Source: Methylobacterium sp. Leaf99
Lineage (GTDB): Bacteria > Pseudomonadota > Alphaproteobacteria > Rhizobiales > Beijerinckiaceae
NCBI RefSeq assembly: GCF_001422375.1
Contig: NZ_LMMU01000010.1
Coordinates: 34,930 to 98,929 of the forward strand
Direction: 5' to 3'
DNA length: 64,000 bases
Part shown: piece after piece, positions 61,640-64,000 of the stretch
How positions within the stretch are numbered: the first letter of the stretch is position 1
How the letters are laid out: each line of letters begins with the position of its first letter
Notes under the pieces: generated by a model
Told to the model about the DNA's origin: nothing
Seen by the model: the letters and a program-made list of their open reading frames with translations, nothing else
The model's database searches: none
Made by a program: the position numbers and the translations under genes

Positions 61640-63403
61640 ATGAACATCTTCGCCACCTTCGAGGCGCGCGTGCGCGCGGCCGTGCAGGGCCTGATCCGGG
61701 CCGGACAGCTGCCCGAGGGGCTCGACCTGTCGCGCGTGGTGGTGGAGCCGCCCCGCGACGCGAGCCACGGCGATCTCGCCACCAACGCCGCCCTGGTGCT
61801 GGCCAAGGAAGCCAAGACCAACCCGAAGGTCCTCGGCGAGGCCCTGGCGGCGGCGCTGCGCCAGGACCCGGACGTGGTCGAGGCCAGCGTCGCCGGCCCC
61901 GGCTTCATCAACCTGCGCCTGGCGCCGGGCCTGTTCCACGCCGTGGTGCGGGCGGCCTTGAGCGAAGGCGACGCCTACGGGCGCGGCGCCATGCCGGGGG
62001 CGCAAGGCCCCGCGGGCAAGGCCAACATCGAGTACGTCTCCGCCAACCCCACGGGGCCGATGCATGTCGGCCATGGGCGCGGAGCGGTGTTCGGCGACGC
62101 GCTCGCCAACCTCCTCGTCGCCTCCGGGCGCGACGTGACGCGGGAATACTACATCAACGATGCGGGCGCGCAGGTCGACGTCCTCGCCCGCTCCGCCTTC
62201 CTCCGATACCGCGAGGCGCTCGGCGAAGACGTCGGGCCGATGCCGGAGGGACTCTATCCGGGCGACTATCTGGTGCCCGTGGGGAAGGCGCTGGCCGAGA
62301 AGCACGGGCGTGCCCTCCTGGATCAACCGGAAGCCGAATGGCTTCCCACCATCCGCGCCTTCGCCATCGATGCGATGATGGACCTGATCCGGGGCGACCT
62401 CGCCCGCCTCGGCATCCATCACGACGTATTCTTCTCGGAAGCCACCTTGAAGGAGGCCGTGCCCGTCCTGCTGGCGGAGTTGCGTGAGAAGGGCCTCGTC
62501 TACGAGGGCCGCCTGCCGCCGCCCAAGGGCCAGCTGCCCGAGGATTGGGAGGACCGCGAGCAGACCCTGTTCCGCACGGTGGAGTTCGGCGACGACGTCG
62601 ACCGGCCGCTCCTGAAGTCCGACGGCTCGTTCACCTACTTCGCCTCCGACATCGCCTACCACCGCGACAAGATCAGGCGCGGCGCCACCGACCTCATCGA
62701 CGTGCTCGGGGCCGACCACGGCGGCTACGTCAAGCGCATGCAGGCGGCGGTGAAGGCGGTGAGCGGCGGCGCGGCGACCCTCGACGTCAAGCTGTGCCAG
62801 CTCGTGCGGCTGTTGCGAGCGGGCGAGCCCGTGAAGATGTCCAAGCGCGCCGGCGAGTTCATCACCCTGGCCGAGGTGGTGGACGAAGTCGGGCGCGACG
62901 CGATCCGCTTCATGATGCTCTACCGCAAGAACGACGCGACCCTGGATTTCGACCTCGCCAAGGTGGTCGAGCAGTCCAAGGACAACCCGGTCTTCTACGT
63001 GCAGTACGCCCATGCGCGCTGCTTCTCGGTGTTCCGCCAGGCCCGGGACGCCATGCCGGGCGAGGATTTTTCGCGGGACGGCCTGCTGCGCGAGGCCGAC
63101 CTCGCCCTGCTCACCGATTCCGGCGAGGCCGAGATCATGCGGCTCATCGCCCAGTATCCGCGCGTGATCGAGGCGGCGGCCGGAGCGCACGAGCCGCACC
63201 GCGTGGCGTTCTACCTCTACGAGCTCGCGAGCTCGCTGCATGGTTTCTGGAACAAGGGCAAAGACTTGCCGCAATTACGGTTTGTTAATCCAACCGACCG
63301 AAACTCGACACGGGCCCGATTGGCCCTCGTCGAGGCATTGCGGGGCGTGATCGCCTCCGGCCTCGCGGTGTTGGGCGTCACCGCGCCGGACGAAATGCGG
63401 TGA
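61640..63403 (+). CDS. argS: Arginine-tRNA ligase
   Basis: ArgS (587 residues) charges tRNA(Arg). The class I signature HVGHGRG (HIGH) is near residue 144 and KMSKR near residue 401. The N-terminal additional domain (FEARVRAAVQGLIRAGQLPE) and C-terminal anticodon-binding DALM domain are complete. ATG 61640 is preferred over the upstream 61592 frame. A probable SPOR-domain gene follows. Confidence 0.96.
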   Translation: MNIFATFEARVRAAVQGLIRAGQLPEGLDLSRVVVEPPRDASHGDLATNAALVLAKEAKTNPKVLGEALAAALRQDPDVVEASVAGPGFINLRLAPGLFHAVVRAALSEGDAYGRGAMPGAQGPAGKANIEYVSANPTGPMHVGHGRGAVFGDALANLLVASGRDVTREYYINDAGAQVDVLARSAFLRYREALGEDVGPMPEGLYPGDYLVPVGKALAEKHGRALLDQPEAEWLPTIRAFAIDAMMDLIRGDLARLGIHHDVFFSEATLKEAVPVLLAELREKGLVYEGRLPPPKGQLPEDWEDREQTLFRTVEFGDDVDRPLLKSDGSFTYFASDIAYHRDKIRRGATDLIDVLGADHGGYVKRMQAAVKAVSGGAATLDVKLCQLVRLLRAGEPVKMSKRAGEFITLAEVVDEVGRDAIRFMMLYRKNDATLDFDLAKVVEQSKDNPVFYVQYAHARCFSVFRQARDAMPGEDFSRDGLLREADLALLTDSGEAEIMRLIAQYPRVIEAAAGAHEPHRVAFYLYELASSLHGFWNKGKDLPQLRFVNPTDRNSTRARLALVEALRGVIASGLAVLGVTAPDEMR

Positions 63404-63433
63404 GGTGACCGCGGCGTGAAGGGGAATGCTGCC

Positions 63434-64000
63434 ATGACGACGAACGCTTCGCGAGCGACGGTCGATTTCGACGCCTTCGCGCGTGATCTGCAGCAGCCTC
63501 AGGGGCCCGCTCCGCAAGGGGGGCCATCGCAGGGGCAGCCCATCCGCGCGCCGCAGGCCCACGCCAAATCCGATCCGCTTGCCGAACTCGCCCGCATCGT
63601 CGGCCAGGACGATCCGTTCCGTGCCATCCTCGAAGCCCGCGACGCGCGGTCCGATGCGGCCGCGGGCCGGCGCATCGAGCCGAGCTTCGTCGACGCGCCG
63701 GCGCAGGCCCAGTCCTACGCCCAGGCCCATCGGCCGGCCGCCGCGTCCTCGCCTACGGACGCCTTCGATCAGTATCTCGCCTCCGTGGAGCAGGACCCCT
63801 ATCCGAGCCACGGGGCCGAATCCGCGCCCCAGGCCGAGCAGGACGCCTTCGCCTCCGGGGAGCGCCCCGTCCAGGACCGGCCGCGCCAGCGCAGCCGCCT
63901 CGTCTCCGTCGGCGCCGGCCTCGGCGTCCTCGCCGTCTGCATCACCGGCGGCCTCGCCTGGCGCGGCCTTCATTCCGGCGGCGGCAACAGCGGTGGCGTG
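63434..64000 (+). CDS. Probable SPOR-domain protein, 5' part (cut by window end)
   Basis: The gene begins MTTNASRATVDFDAF, with GAAGGGGA upstream, and runs past the window. The first 155 or so residues are low-complexity and Gln/Ala/Pro-rich with DPLAELARIVGQDDPF; then LVSVGAGLGVLAVCITGGLA is a single membrane helix. Position after argS matches the SPOR-domain protein found in this place in many Rhizobiales, where nagZ follows; the SPOR domain itself is not in the window. Confidence 0.7.
   Translation, partial: MTTNASRATVDFDAFARDLQQPQGPAPQGGPSQGQPIRAPQAHAKSDPLAELARIVGQDDPFRAILEARDARSDAAAGRRIEPSFVDAPAQAQSYAQAHRPAAASSPTDAFDQYLASVEQDPYPSHGAESAPQAEQDAFASGERPVQDRPRQRSRLVSVGAGLGVLAVCITGGLAWRGLHSGGGNSGGV

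Overview
The window is high-GC, gene-dense chromosome from an alphaproteobacterium. It most resembles a Methylobacterium/Methylorubrum-type member of the Rhizobiales (Hyphomicrobiales). The basis is family content (HdaA, GatCAB with AspS, DUF3297, the purN-purM and AI-2E transporter-hdaA-ppk-ppx runs, frequent GTG/TTG starts and 4-base stop/start overlaps); no database search was possible.

Layout. 1-2.2 kb: end of an outer-membrane barrel gene, a strong terminator and a Tat-exported PhoX-type phosphatase. 2.4-7.4 kb: parE and topA, two topoisomerase genes, converge on a cluster of perfect hairpins. 7.7-12.4 kb: an operon of pyrB, hicA, hicB, a pseudo-dihydroorotase pyrC, plsY and dprA; the toxin-antitoxin pair sits inside the pyrimidine genes with 4-base overlaps. 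12.4-15.7 kb: a secreted papain-like protein, small secreted and membrane peptides, ruvX/yqgF and a SMI1/KNR4 protein. 15.8-19.5 kb: gatC, gatA, a small membrane protein and gatB, the tRNA-dependent amidotransferase. 19.5-20.4 kb: a decayed GNAT acetyltransferase and an empty stretch. 20.4-24.0 kb: a DUF4345-FUSC-DUF1656-HlyD efflux operon. 24.1-30.8 kb: small exported proteins, a GST, ndk, a lipoprotein, purN/purM and a chemotaxis receptor. 31.1-37.0 kb: AI-2E family transporter, hdaA, ppk and ppx, with a Pho-box-like site before ppk.

37-53 kb is more accessory: a quinone-reductase-like dehydrogenase, an LpxL-type acyltransferase, M29 aminopeptidase, FAD oxidase, FAH-family hydrolase, NUDIX protein, two identical tRNA-Gly(GCC) genes, a multi-pass membrane protein, malic enzyme maeB, a hexapeptide acetyltransferase, DUF3297, a candidate nuclease toxin with its putative immunity gene, and a glycan-modifying trio. 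In many Rhizobiales ppx is followed closely by rnd and aspS; here they are about 18 kb apart, so this block looks like an insertion or rearrangement (inference). 53-64 kb returns to core genes: aspS, rnd, a LysR regulator with an Asp/Glu racemase, an unknown 595-residue exported protein, erpA, dgt, argS and the start of a probable SPOR-domain protein cut by the window end.

The most promising candidate for an undescribed system is at 48972-50695. A modular protein has an AT-rich C-terminal domain carrying a PD-(D/E)XK-like signature, and it overlaps by 4 bases a small unknown gene that may encode its immunity protein. The pyrB-hicA-hicB-pyrC arrangement is the second.
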